From Chloroflexota bacterium (GTDB taxonomy: Bacteria > Chloroflexota > Anaerolineae > Aggregatilineales > Phototrophicaceae): 47,384 nucleotides of DNA. Below are positions 26,490 to 34,047 of this stretch, piece after piece; the first letter of the stretch is position 1, and every line of letters begins with the position of its first letter. The notes below the pieces were generated by a model. It was not told the DNA's origin. It worked only from the letters and a program-made list of their open reading frames with translations, and did not search any database. The position numbers and the translations under genes were made by a program. The stretch is from contig RFHA01000150.1 in NCBI GenBank assembly GCA_003696565.1, positions 1 through 47,384 of the forward strand. Direction: 5' to 3'.

Positions 26490-27266
26490 ATGATAAACGA
26501 AATTGAATATACACAAGACACAAATGGTATTGTCACAATTCAATTTAACCGCCCAACTGCGCTGAATGCTTTAAATTTGGCGGCGATGCAGCAATTTGCA
26601 ACGTTGATAACTCAGTTGCAAACAAACACAAATATACGTGCAGTTATTCTGACTGGCGCAGGGCAGGAGGCTTTTTGCAGTGGGGGTGATCTATTTGAAT
26701 TGAGCCGCTACCCAAGCGAAGAAGATGCCCGGCGGTTTATCATCTTGATGGGAGATGCGCTACTTCAACTAGAAAAATTGCCTATTCCAGTCATTGCGGC
26801 TATCAATGGCTATGCATTAGGCGGTGGGAGCGAAATCGCTGTTGCTTGTGATATGCGCATTGTGGATGAACGAGTCCGTATGGGCTTCGTTCAGATTCGC
26901 CTTGCACTCACACCGGGGTGGGGGGCTGGGCAACGTTTAATGCGTTTGGTCGGCTATTCAAAAGCCATGGATCTGTTACTACGTGGTCATATCATCCGGG
27001 CAGACGAATTGCTGACACTCGGCTTAGCCAATAAAGTTGTAGAAGCAGGCACAGCCTATGACCATGCACTTCACTTTGCCAAACACATTGCAGATTTACC
27101 ACCGGATGTTGTACGAGGGATTAAAGCACTGTTGCGTGCTGGTTTAGGGCAGCCTTATGAGCAGGCTTTACAGACGGAGCGCGAAATTTTTCCGCCTTTA
27201 TGGGCGGCAGAACCACATCTGAAAGCAGTGGATGATTTTTTGAAACGACAACAGGACAAAAAATGA
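26490..27266 (+). CDS. Enoyl-CoA hydratase/isomerase (crotonase) family protein
   Basis: The 258-residue protein has the crotonase oxyanion-hole motifs FCSGGD (62-67) and ALGGGSE (109-115). The two catalytic Glu of true enoyl-CoA hydratases are replaced: Gln135 stands where PEI is expected (FVQIRLALTPGWGAGQRL) and Asp161 stands at the second position (SKAMD). It is therefore more likely another crotonase-fold reaction, such as a decarboxylase, isomerase or hydrolase of an acyl-CoA. The ATG at 26490 lies 7 bases after the -10 box, so the mRNA is probably leaderless; no ribosome site is visible. Its stop overlaps the next gene start (ATGA). Confidence 0.82.
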   Translation: MINEIEYTQDTNGIVTIQFNRPTALNALNLAAMQQFATLITQLQTNTNIRAVILTGAGQEAFCSGGDLFELSRYPSEEDARRFIILMGDALLQLEKLPIPVIAAINGYALGGGSEIAVACDMRIVDERVRMGFVQIRLALTPGWGAGQRLMRLVGYSKAMDLLLRGHIIRADELLTLGLANKVVEAGTAYDHALHFAKHIADLPPDVVRGIKALLRAGLGQPYEQALQTEREIFPPLWAAEPHLKAVDDFLKRQQDKK

Positions 27267-28024
27267 CAACAGGATTTTACGGTAAAATAGCTCGCTTTTA
27301 TGATGCTGAAAACAGTGATAAAGATGATGACATTCCGCTTTATCTTAGCTTAGCAGAACAATATGGTGACCCAATTATTGATATTGGGTGTGGTACGGGA
27401 CGTGTGATGATCCCATTAACACAGCAAGGATATGATGTTCATGGCATTGATTATGAAAAAGCCATGCTTGTCCGTGCAGAACAGGCTATGCAACAACAAG
27501 GTTTATCCATGACACTCTATCATGGTGATGTGCGGACTTATCAGTTAGACAAAAAATTTAAACTCGTCCTTGTCCCATATAATGGTATGATGCACTTTCA
27601 TACACAAGAAGATCAGTTGACTGTTCTTAAGCAATTACGCTCTTGGATTGCGGATGACGGGTTGCTTGTGTTGGATTTGCCCAATGCGGGGGAAATCTTC
27701 GCCACACAAGAAACGGATTCAATCATGATGGAGCGTACATTTTTGGAACCAGAAACTGGGCATCTGGTCATGCAGCAATCACACAGCATGCTAGATCGAG
27801 TAACGCAAATACTACGAGTGACATGGATTTATGATGAAATTCTGCCGGATAACACCTTAAAACGCACATTTGCCCCGCTGGTGTTATATTATTATTTCTT
27901 CTCTGAAATGCGGCTTTTATTGCAATTAAGTGGTTTTGAAGTTGAAGGGGTTTATGGGGATACAGATTTTGCACCATATGAAGATGGTTGTGAGCGTATG
28001 GTTATCTTTGCTAAACCGGTTTAG
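27263..28024 (+). CDS. SAM-dependent class I methyltransferase
   Basis: A Rossmann-type methyltransferase of 253 residues. Motif I is IIDIGCGTGRVMIPL, the acidic loop end is HGIDYEKAM, motif II region is YHGDVRTYQL, and LVLVPYNGMMHF and LLVLDLPN complete the fold. The C-terminal part (LKRTFAPLVLYYYFFSEMRLLLQLSGFEVEGVYGD) is typical of small-molecule methyltransferases. Substrate unknown. The ATG overlaps the stop of the crotonase-family gene (ATGA), so translation is coupled. The lipoprotein gene begins within its 3' end. Confidence 0.88.
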   Translation: MTTGFYGKIARFYDAENSDKDDDIPLYLSLAEQYGDPIIDIGCGTGRVMIPLTQQGYDVHGIDYEKAMLVRAEQAMQQQGLSMTLYHGDVRTYQLDKKFKLVLVPYNGMMHFHTQEDQLTVLKQLRSWIADDGLLVLDLPNAGEIFATQETDSIMMERTFLEPETGHLVMQQSHSMLDRVTQILRVTWIYDEILPDNTLKRTFAPLVLYYYFFSEMRLLLQLSGFEVEGVYGDTDFAPYEDGCERMVIFAKPV

Positions 28025-28895
28025 GTTTAGTTTTTTGGGAGTTATGCTTATCGGTACGGCTTGTAGCGCACTGAACCCGGAAGTGCCGACCTTGACTCCT
28101 ACATGGGATTACACTGCCCCGACCATTCAACCTACCTCTGCGCTGTTTCAAATTCGCCCTACAGAACCTGTTGGTGTTAACCCTGGGCAAAATATCCCAC
28201 AGGCAGCATCTATACCCGCTAATGCCGCTTTGCCCCCCTTGGTTGTGGAATCCTCTAATAATACGATTGCTAAAACAGTACAGATTCCACTCCGTAATGG
28301 AGGGATGATTTTTGGGCAATTGTATGAAAGCCAACCCGTCAATATTGAAGACCAGTTGATTTTGCCACGGTTGCCCGGGGTGATTTTACTCGGTGCGCCA
28401 CACTCAGAATGGGGAGAACTTCCTCATCATTTATATAGCTCTGGATACACCGTACTCGTGGCAGAAATAGGTGTGAACCAGGATTTTGAATCGTTTGAGG
28501 ACGTTATTTCTCAATTTATTCAATTAGAGACTATCAACCCCGGGTTAATCGCCGTGATTGGTGTACGGGAAGGTGCGGACCAGGCGTTAATTGGGTGTGC
28601 TGGTGATCTGCGTTGTGACGCGGTTGTTTTAATCAGCCCAGTAACACGTGATACATTGGTGAATGTTTTGGTAGATTACAACCCGCGCCCGCTTTATATT
28701 GCTGCCAGTCAAACGGATACCGCCGATTATGATGTCGCCCAAGCCCTAGCAAGACTTGCCCTTGGTGAAATCCGCTTACGCTTGTTTGAAAACTCTGGCA
28801 TCGGAACGACCTTATTACACAATCAACCTGATTTAATCACTGATATTGCGCTATGGTTGGACGAATTCTTGGTTGATACATCTTTAACGCCATAA
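28008..28895 (+). CDS. Lipoprotein with degenerate alpha/beta-hydrolase fold
   Basis: The N-terminus has a basic start, a hydrophobic core and a Cys (RFRFSFLGVMLIGTACS), which reads as a lipoprotein signal with a weak lipobox. A Thr/Pro-rich spacer and then an alpha/beta-hydrolase-like core follow (PGVILLGAPHSEWGELPHHLYSSGYTVLVAE, then LIAVIGVREGADQAL). At the nucleophile elbow the expected GxSxG reads GVREG, with Arg in place of Ser, and no obvious catalytic His is in context, so it is probably not an active hydrolase. The start is uncertain: TTG 28008 gives a normal signal length; ATGs at 27978 or 27984 are alternatives. Its 5' end overlaps the methyltransferase gene. Confidence 0.62.
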   Translation: MLNRFRFSFLGVMLIGTACSALNPEVPTLTPTWDYTAPTIQPTSALFQIRPTEPVGVNPGQNIPQAASIPANAALPPLVVESSNNTIAKTVQIPLRNGGMIFGQLYESQPVNIEDQLILPRLPGVILLGAPHSEWGELPHHLYSSGYTVLVAEIGVNQDFESFEDVISQFIQLETINPGLIAVIGVREGADQALIGCAGDLRCDAVVLISPVTRDTLVNVLVDYNPRPLYIAASQTDTADYDVAQALARLALGEIRLRLFENSGIGTTLLHNQPDLITDIALWLDEFLVDTSLTP

Positions 28896-28920
28896 TGCGG
28901 ATATTGAAAGTGGTATGATA

Positions 28921-28948
28921 GTTGCCAAGGAATAAATTCCCTGGCAAC
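28921..28948. terminator. 12-bp stem-loop between convergent genes
   Basis: GTTGCCAAGGAA and TTCCCTGGCAAC pair over 12 positions (one G-U) around a 4-base loop. It lies between the lipoprotein stop and the pheT stop. Neither side has a good T run, so it may act mainly as an mRNA 3'-end barrier for both genes. Confidence 0.6.
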
Positions 28949-28979
28949 CACACCTTTATCTTATATCACATGCTGATAG

Positions 28980-31532
28980 TTATGCTCGTAATTTTGCCCC
29001 TAGTTGTTTTTCTGCTGCTTTGACAATTTTAGTGCGTATTTTGGCGACTTCTTTATCATTGAGTGTCCGCTCATCGGTTTGATAAGTTAGGCTATATGCT
29101 AGGCTTTTGTATCCAGTTTCAATTGGACTGCCTTGATACACATCGAATAAACGCACGTCTTTTAGTAGGTCGCCGCCAGCTTTGCGGATAACTGCCTCTA
29201 CTTCTGCAGCGGTGATGTTATCCTGAACAACCAATGCAATATCCTCTAGCACAGGTGGGGTAAGCGGCAATGCACGCACGACATGGTCTTCTTGAATTTG
29301 ATTTAGCATCGCTTCTAGGTCAAATTCTCCAGCAATCACGGGGGCTTGCTTTAGGTCAAATGCGCGGGCAACTAGTGGATGTAGCTCACCAAATGTGCCT
29401 AATACAACCTCGCCTGATTTCACGATGGCTGAACGCCCAGGGTGGAATGATGGATGATTCGCTCGTGTGAAACGAATATCCGGTATGTGTAATCCTGCAA
29501 GAAGATTTTCTACAATCCCCTTTAGATCATAGAAGTCATATACACCACTGGCACCATTTCCCATCCAATCCTGTGGTGCGCGGTTGCCCATCATCAATAA
29601 GCCTAACCGACGCGGCTCATCAGGCAATTCCTGTCCATCACGTCGAATATAAACGCTACCGATTTCAAATGTCATTTGTCGTTCAGCATATCGCGCATTA
29701 TTGATCGCGTTTTCAATCATGCTGATTAAGATTGTGTGCCGTAAAACTGTTTTGTCTGATGAGATTGGGTTTGCTAACGTCACATAACCCTCTGCCCAGG
29801 GATTTGGGCTTCCCGCTGGTATAAGCTGTGCCTCACGCTCTGGTGTTGTAAAGCGGTAGCTGATGTTTTCTTGCATACCCAGTGCAACTAATAAATCGCG
29901 GGTTTGTTCCTCGCGTTCAAAATGAATATTTGCCCATTGAGGTGGCATTGCATCTGCCATGATGGTGTTTGGAATAGCATCATAACCATGAATGCGTGCA
30001 ATTTCTTCAATTAAATCTGCTTGCCCAATGATTGGGTCATCACTGATGTCCATCCGATGATCTGGCACGATGACATGCAGTGTATCCCCTTCCACGGTGA
30101 CATCGAACTCCAACCGTAACAGTATGTCAGCGGCTTGCTCAATCGTGAATGTCATCCCCATCAACCGCTGAATTTCTGTGATAGGCAGGCTAACACGCAC
30201 ATCTGGCGGTGGGGCGGGGTATTCATCAATAATACCTTGTGCGATTTGACCACCACCGGTTTGACGCATCAACTCAATGCCACGCTGTACACCCAAAATT
30301 GCTTGACTTGGATGCACCCCACGGCTAAAGCGCGTTCCGGCATCTGTGAAAACTTTCTGAGATTGCATACTGCGGCGAATATTGATGAAGTTCCAGTTAG
30401 CCGCTTCTAATAAGACGTTTTTGGTCTTTTCGTCGATTTCGGTTTCTGCACCGCCGATGATCCCCCCCATACTCAAGATGCCTTGTGTATCACACACCAG
30501 AATATTGTGCGGATCAAGTGTGCGCTTGACTTCATCTAATGTTTCTAATGTTTCGCCTGGTTGTGCCAAGCGTGTGATGATGGTCGGCGGATTGCCATTA
30601 TTCCGCGCTAATAGCTTGTCATAATCAAAGGCATGTAATGGTTGTCCCAATTCAAACGTGATGTAATTGGTCACATCAACAATGTTGTTGATAGGGCGTT
30701 GTCCAACAGCACGCAGCCGTCTTTGCATCCATTCTGGTGATGACTTAACAACCGTATCCCGCAACAACGCTAACGTGAACCGTGGGTTCAGTCCAGGTTC
30801 TTGGATTTCGATTTTGGCTGCGCCGTCAATTGGTGCGCCTTCTGCTAGGTAGTCATAGGATGGGTATTTCAATGGCTTATCTAACAAAGCGGCTACTTCT
30901 CGTGCGACACCCAAAATACTAAAACACCGTGCCAAGTTGGGCGTTAGCTCAATTTCCATGATGACATCACCCAATACATCAGCTAATGGCGTTCCTGGTG
31001 GGAAACCAGGGTCTTCATGCATCAAAATCACGCCTTCATGTTCATCACTAATGCCAAGCTCTTTTTCTGAGCAGACCATGCTTTTATTATAAATTCCGCG
31101 CAAGGCACGCCCTTTAAGGATCATGCGTTTGGGTTCGTCGCTATGCCCATCCCATACTTCTGCTCCTTCTGCCGCAAAGGCTGTCCATAAGGGGTGTTCT
31201 AGCGGTCCCTTGTCTTTATATTCAAATAAATTTGGGGCACCCGTGACACATTGCTCCAGCTCATCACCACCATAATCCACCATTGCCAGCACCAGACGGT
31301 CTGCATCAGGATGTGGTTTAACTTCACGAATAGCCCCCAGCAAAATGCGTTCCCTATCCCAAACCAAATGATGCGATTTGGGCCAACGCACCCCCTCAAC
31401 CTCTTGCTGAGGCACGCCGATATAAATCAAATGCGCAACTTCTAATCCTGCAAGCGTCAGTCGCTCCGCCAGACGCTCTACCGGTACATCAATCTCGACA
31501 AATTCTTTCAACCATGAAAGTGGTACAAGCAT
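28980..31532 (-). CDS. pheT: Phenylalanine-tRNA ligase beta subunit
   Basis: PheT forms the alpha2-beta2 phenylalanyl-tRNA synthetase with PheS and edits mischarged Tyr-tRNA. The opening MLVPLSWLKEFVEIDVP is diagnostic. Next come the tRNA-binding EMAP-like domain (ILLGAIREVKPHPDADRLVLAMVDYGG), the B3/B4 editing region (PINNIVDVTNYITFELGQPLHAFDYDKL), the B5 domain, and the C-terminal anticodon-binding ferredoxin-like domain (FDVYQGSPIETGYKSLAYSLTYQ). Length 850 residues is slightly above usual (about 800). AGGAGA precedes the ATG. It follows pheS by 13 bases and ends before a hairpin. Confidence 0.96.
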   Translation of the reverse strand: MLVPLSWLKEFVEIDVPVERLAERLTLAGLEVAHLIYIGVPQQEVEGVRWPKSHHLVWDRERILLGAIREVKPHPDADRLVLAMVDYGGDELEQCVTGAPNLFEYKDKGPLEHPLWTAFAAEGAEVWDGHSDEPKRMILKGRALRGIYNKSMVCSEKELGISDEHEGVILMHEDPGFPPGTPLADVLGDVIMEIELTPNLARCFSILGVAREVAALLDKPLKYPSYDYLAEGAPIDGAAKIEIQEPGLNPRFTLALLRDTVVKSSPEWMQRRLRAVGQRPINNIVDVTNYITFELGQPLHAFDYDKLLARNNGNPPTIITRLAQPGETLETLDEVKRTLDPHNILVCDTQGILSMGGIIGGAETEIDEKTKNVLLEAANWNFINIRRSMQSQKVFTDAGTRFSRGVHPSQAILGVQRGIELMRQTGGGQIAQGIIDEYPAPPPDVRVSLPITEIQRLMGMTFTIEQAADILLRLEFDVTVEGDTLHVIVPDHRMDISDDPIIGQADLIEEIARIHGYDAIPNTIMADAMPPQWANIHFEREEQTRDLLVALGMQENISYRFTTPEREAQLIPAGSPNPWAEGYVTLANPISSDKTVLRHTILISMIENAINNARYAERQMTFEIGSVYIRRDGQELPDEPRRLGLLMMGNRAPQDWMGNGASGVYDFYDLKGIVENLLAGLHIPDIRFTRANHPSFHPGRSAIVKSGEVVLGTFGELHPLVARAFDLKQAPVIAGEFDLEAMLNQIQEDHVVRALPLTPPVLEDIALVVQDNITAAEVEAVIRKAGGDLLKDVRLFDVYQGSPIETGYKSLAYSLTYQTDERTLNDKEVAKIRTKIVKAAEKQLGAKLRA

Positions 31533-31545
31533 GTTGCTTTCTCTC

Positions 31546-32565
31546 CTAAAATTGCTTCAAGAAGCGTAAATCGTTCCCCCAAAACATCCGAATATCACGG
31601 ATATCGTGACGTTGCATCGTGATGCGTTCTGGTCCCATGCCAAATGCAAAGCCACTCCATACACTCGGATCATATCCGCCATTCCGCAAAACAACCGGAT
31701 GCACCATGCCACAACCGGCAATTTCTAACCAACCAGTTCCTTTTGTCAGCCGTTCATCTGCACTGGAAACATCGACTTCCATACTGGGTTCAGTAAATGG
31801 AAAATAAGACGCGCGAAAGCGAACTTGTGTTTCTGCACCGAACATCCGGCGAGCAAACTCAGTAATTGTGCCCTTGAGATCACTCATGCGGATGTTGCGT
31901 CCAATCACTAATCCCTCTACTTGGTGGAATTGCACTTCACTGCGCGCTGTGATCTGTTCATAGCGATAACACATTCCAGGTAGAATCACCCGAATGGGTT
32001 GAGTACCATTTTCTCCCAGTTCACGCATTGCCCTAATTTGTCCGGCGGAGGTATGAGTTCGTAAGATGATATTCGGCTCTGTGGTATAAAACGTATCTTG
32101 CATATCACGGGCGGGGTGGTGTGGTGGCATATTCAACATTGTGAAGTTCATTTCGTCCGTTTCCACATCTCTGCTACGATACACCTGAAAACCCATATCC
32201 CCCCAAATACGATAAAAACGCCGTAGTGTTTGGGTTGCCGGGTGTAAACGTCCTCGTTCCAATGTGCGCCCCGGTAAGGTGATGTCAATTTCACCTTCTT
32301 CTAGGTCATGCGCTAATCTTTGAGCTTCTAGCATCGCCTCACGTTCGGCGTAAGCTGCTTCTAGCGTCACTTTCACATCGTTTGCTAATTTGCCAAACGC
32401 CGGACGCTCTTCTTTCGGCAATTGTCCCATTCCGCGTAACGCTTGGGTAACGGCACCTTTTTTCCCAATAAACTGTGCTGCCCAGCTTTGTAGACTAGCT
32501 TCATCCTGAATGGTATCTAGAGCTTGAAGGGCTTCTTCGCGCAGTTTTTCTAGTTGATCCAGCAT
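31546..32565 (-). CDS. pheS: Phenylalanine-tRNA ligase alpha subunit
   Basis: PheS is the catalytic alpha subunit of a class II synthetase. It has an N-terminal coiled coil (residues about 1-85). Motif 2 reads IRVILPGMCYRYEQITARSEVQFHQVEGLVI. The segment MLNMPPHHPARDMQDTFYT and motif 3 FAFGMGPERITMQRHDIRDIR are also present. Length 339 residues is normal. AAGGAG lies 6-7 bases before the ATG. It is the first gene behind the T-box leader, so its expression should rise when uncharged tRNA-Phe accumulates. Confidence 0.97.
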   Translation of the reverse strand: MLDQLEKLREEALQALDTIQDEASLQSWAAQFIGKKGAVTQALRGMGQLPKEERPAFGKLANDVKVTLEAAYAEREAMLEAQRLAHDLEEGEIDITLPGRTLERGRLHPATQTLRRFYRIWGDMGFQVYRSRDVETDEMNFTMLNMPPHHPARDMQDTFYTTEPNIILRTHTSAGQIRAMRELGENGTQPIRVILPGMCYRYEQITARSEVQFHQVEGLVIGRNIRMSDLKGTITEFARRMFGAETQVRFRASYFPFTEPSMEVDVSSADERLTKGTGWLEIAGCGMVHPVVLRNGGYDPSVWSGFAFGMGPERITMQRHDIRDIRMFWGNDLRFLKQF

Positions 32566-32584
32566 AATTTCTCCTTCACCTCAA

Positions 32585-33041
32585 CAAAATAAAAACACGC
32601 CTATCTCTGAATCGCGGAGTTAATCTGTTGACTAATCCACAATTTCAGGGACGAGCGTGCTCGCGGTACCACCCTGATTGATGACCCCTTTACAGGAACC
32701 ACCCACTTAAGCCCGTTTATTTTGAGTAATGCATGGTTTAGTCGTTAGCGTTTTGTGTTTATACTCCCATTTGGTATAAATGTAATGACTTGCACTTTTT
32801 GCTAACTTACAAACGAGCAATTTCTCAACAACGGGTTTGCCTGTTACGTCGGCATTTTACGGAGCAGACTACTGAGGTCACTTTGTAATTTGTAACCGGT
32901 TCACCTGTCGGCGCAGGGGCGTTTATTCCCCACTCGGGAGTGAATTCCACGTTTGTCCTCTATCAGCACTCTCAGTCTATGGTAGCTGATTCCCTGTTGA
33001 GTCAAAGCCTCGTGGACTGTCTCCGTCATCACCTTTGCGCC
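32585..33041 (-). promoter_or_regulatory. T-box leader (riboswitch) of pheST, specifier UUC
   Basis: The T-box sequence AGGGTGGTACCGCG is exact (complement of 32662-32675); its TGGT would pair with the ACCA end of tRNA-Phe. Stem I is closed by GGCGCA/TGCGCC (complement of 33036-33041 and 32910-32915). Inside, TCCACG/CGTGGA and GGAG/CTCC frame a loop containing TTC followed by A, the Phe specifier (complement of 32942-32944). The leader ends in CACGC...GCGTG followed by TTTTTATTTT before the pheS ribosome site. At about 450 bases it is long for the class; some 220 bases separate Stem I from the antiterminator. Confidence 0.93.
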
Positions 33042-33043
33042 TC

Positions 33044-33073
33044 ATTATGCGGGTAATTTTAAGTGATTGTCAA
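33044..33073 (-). promoter_or_regulatory. Promoter of the pheST T-box transcript
   Basis: On the minus strand TTGACA (complement of 33068-33073) and CATAAT (complement of 33044-33049) are 18 bases apart. The predicted start lies near 33037-33041, right at the base of Stem I. Confidence 0.75.
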
Positions 33074-33125
33074 CCCCAAAATCCACTCTGACCCGTTGAG
33101 GTCATTTAAGGGTTGATTAAATCTC

Positions 33126-33154
33126 TTGACGACCATTATAATATATGATATGGT
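33126..33154 (+). promoter_or_regulatory. Probable promoter of the small HTH gene
   Basis: TTGACG (33126-33131) and TATGGT (33149-33154) are 17 bases apart, upstream of the HTH gene and divergent from the pheST promoter. Confidence 0.5.
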
Positions 33155-33179
33155 TTGTCTAGTTGATAAAGGATTAGTC

Positions 33180-33389
33180 ATGAGCAATAAACCAGCTATT
33201 GACCCTGGTGCAGTTTATTCCCGTCAAGAAGCTGCTGAGGCACTTGGCATCAGTCTGAGTACCCTCAAACGCTTGATTAAAAAAGGGCATCTGCGTGTAA
33301 GCAAGCCTAATGGGATGCGCCGTGTGTTTATCACTGGCGAAAGTATTATTGAAATGTTGAATAACACAACCGTGGAAAAAGGCGCGTAA
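33180..33389 (+). CDS. Small excisionase/MerR-like helix-turn-helix DNA-binding protein
   Basis: The 69-residue protein is essentially one winged-helix domain: YSRQEAAEALGISLSTLKRLIKKGHLRVSKPNGMRRVFITGESIIEML. This is the pattern of the excisionase/MerR HTH_17 family that binds DNA. ATG 33180 is chosen because AAAGGA lies 6 bases upstream; in-frame codons before it run into the promoter. No integrase or other phage gene is near, so it is more likely a host regulator. It is followed after 6 bases by a 58-codon ORF that may be co-translated. Confidence 0.85.
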   Translation: MSNKPAIDPGAVYSRQEAAEALGISLSTLKRLIKKGHLRVSKPNGMRRVFITGESIIEMLNNTTVEKGA

Positions 33390-33395
33390 TTACAA

Positions 33396-33572
33396 ATGAC
33401 TCGGCTAACCATTTTACACAAACTATATAGTATGTCCGTAGTTAGATGCTTCGATTTGCCAGATGGCATGATGTTTGCTAATGGCACTGATGAGTCTATC
33501 CTACGTGAATGGGTTACGTCTGTTAGCCGAGTATATCAGTCTCTTGGGGGTTATATGGGAGGTGTGTTCTGA
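33396..33572 (+). CDS. Possible 58-residue small protein (unknown)
   Basis: An ORF of 58 codons starts 6 bases after the HTH gene stop. The product would be soluble (LTILHKLYSMSVVRCFDLP, then DESILREWVTSVSRVYQSLGG) with no recognised family. The ribosome site is poor (AAAGG about 13 bases upstream), so translation would rely on coupling. The first codons and codons near position 43 form a perfect 11-bp inverted repeat, ACTCGGCTAAC (33399-33409) and GTTAGCCGAGT (33522-33532), so the stretch could instead be a structured RNA. A strong terminator follows at 33607. Confidence 0.35.
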   Translation: MTRLTILHKLYSMSVVRCFDLPDGMMFANGTDESILREWVTSVSRVYQSLGGYMGGVF

Positions 33573-33606
33573 TAAAACTTCCATCCCCGAAATGTTCTTT
33601 TAACCA

Positions 33607-33648
33607 AGAAAAGGACGTGAGACTGATACAAACTCACGTCCTTTTTTG
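33607..33648 (+). terminator. Strong intrinsic terminator after the HTH gene and small ORF
   Basis: AAGGACGTGAG (33611-33621) and CTCACGTCCTT (33633-33643) form a perfect 11-bp stem with an 11-base loop, followed by a T run (33642-33647) and preceded by A residues. Confidence 0.93.
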
Positions 33649-33908
33649 TTGCTTAGGAAAGAAGGGAAAAGCGATGCTCAAAACAAACCTAATCCGTTTT
33701 CGTTCGAGCGCATTCATATTAGAAGGATATCAGCGTGAGACCAGGCAAAGAAGTTAATGATAGGCAAAGAATTCATCGCTGTACAACCATGCGCATTTGT
33801 GTAGCCGGTTGTATGACTAACTAACAGATAGCAACCGAGATACAAACTGATAAACCTTTAGAATCACGTCTTATTGTAAGCAATTAGCACCATAACAACT
33901 AAACTAAC
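33649..33908 (+). other. Gene-poor stretch between two terminators; possible small RNA or leader-peptide gene
   Basis: No ORF of useful length is present on either strand. A 27-codon ORF at 33674-33757 has a good ribosome site (AAGGGA, 6 bases upstream of ATG). A 10-bp direct repeat AGGCAAAGAA occurs at 33743-33752 and 33762-33771, flanked by CAGCG/CGCTG. I found no convincing promoter. Since a second strong terminator closes the stretch, a short transcript probably originates here. Confidence 0.35.
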
Positions 33909-33970
33909 CAAGCAGGAAAGTGTTTTCGCGTCATATGTGGGTAATTGGCTCCACTTTCCTGCTTGTTTTT
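33909..33970 (+). terminator. Second strong intrinsic terminator
   Basis: CAAGCAGGAAAGTG (33909-33922) and CACTTTCCTGCTTG (33952-33965) form a perfect 14-bp stem with a 29-base loop, followed by TTTTT. The loop is unusually long. No protein gene lies between this and the terminator at 33607. Confidence 0.9.
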
Positions 33971-34047
33971 AAATCCAACTTAATTGAATTCGTTATATAA
34001 TAGTTTGAGACAAAAACATAATATTTGGAGTTGAGAGGTGCTTTAAC

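Noticed and set aside
33180-33389. Excisionase-like HTH as a sign of an integrated mobile element
   Set aside because: No integrase, attachment site repeat, tRNA gene or phage gene is nearby, and its neighbours are housekeeping genes.
33470-33510. CTGATGAGTC resembling the core of a hammerhead ribozyme
   Set aside because: No complementary helix II and no matching GAAA plus cleavage triplet in the right places; the bases lie in a plausible coding frame.
33781-33850. Possible tRNA-like fold around GCCGGTTGTATGAC
   Set aside because: No acceptor stem, no T-loop consensus and no plausible anticodon arm could be drawn.
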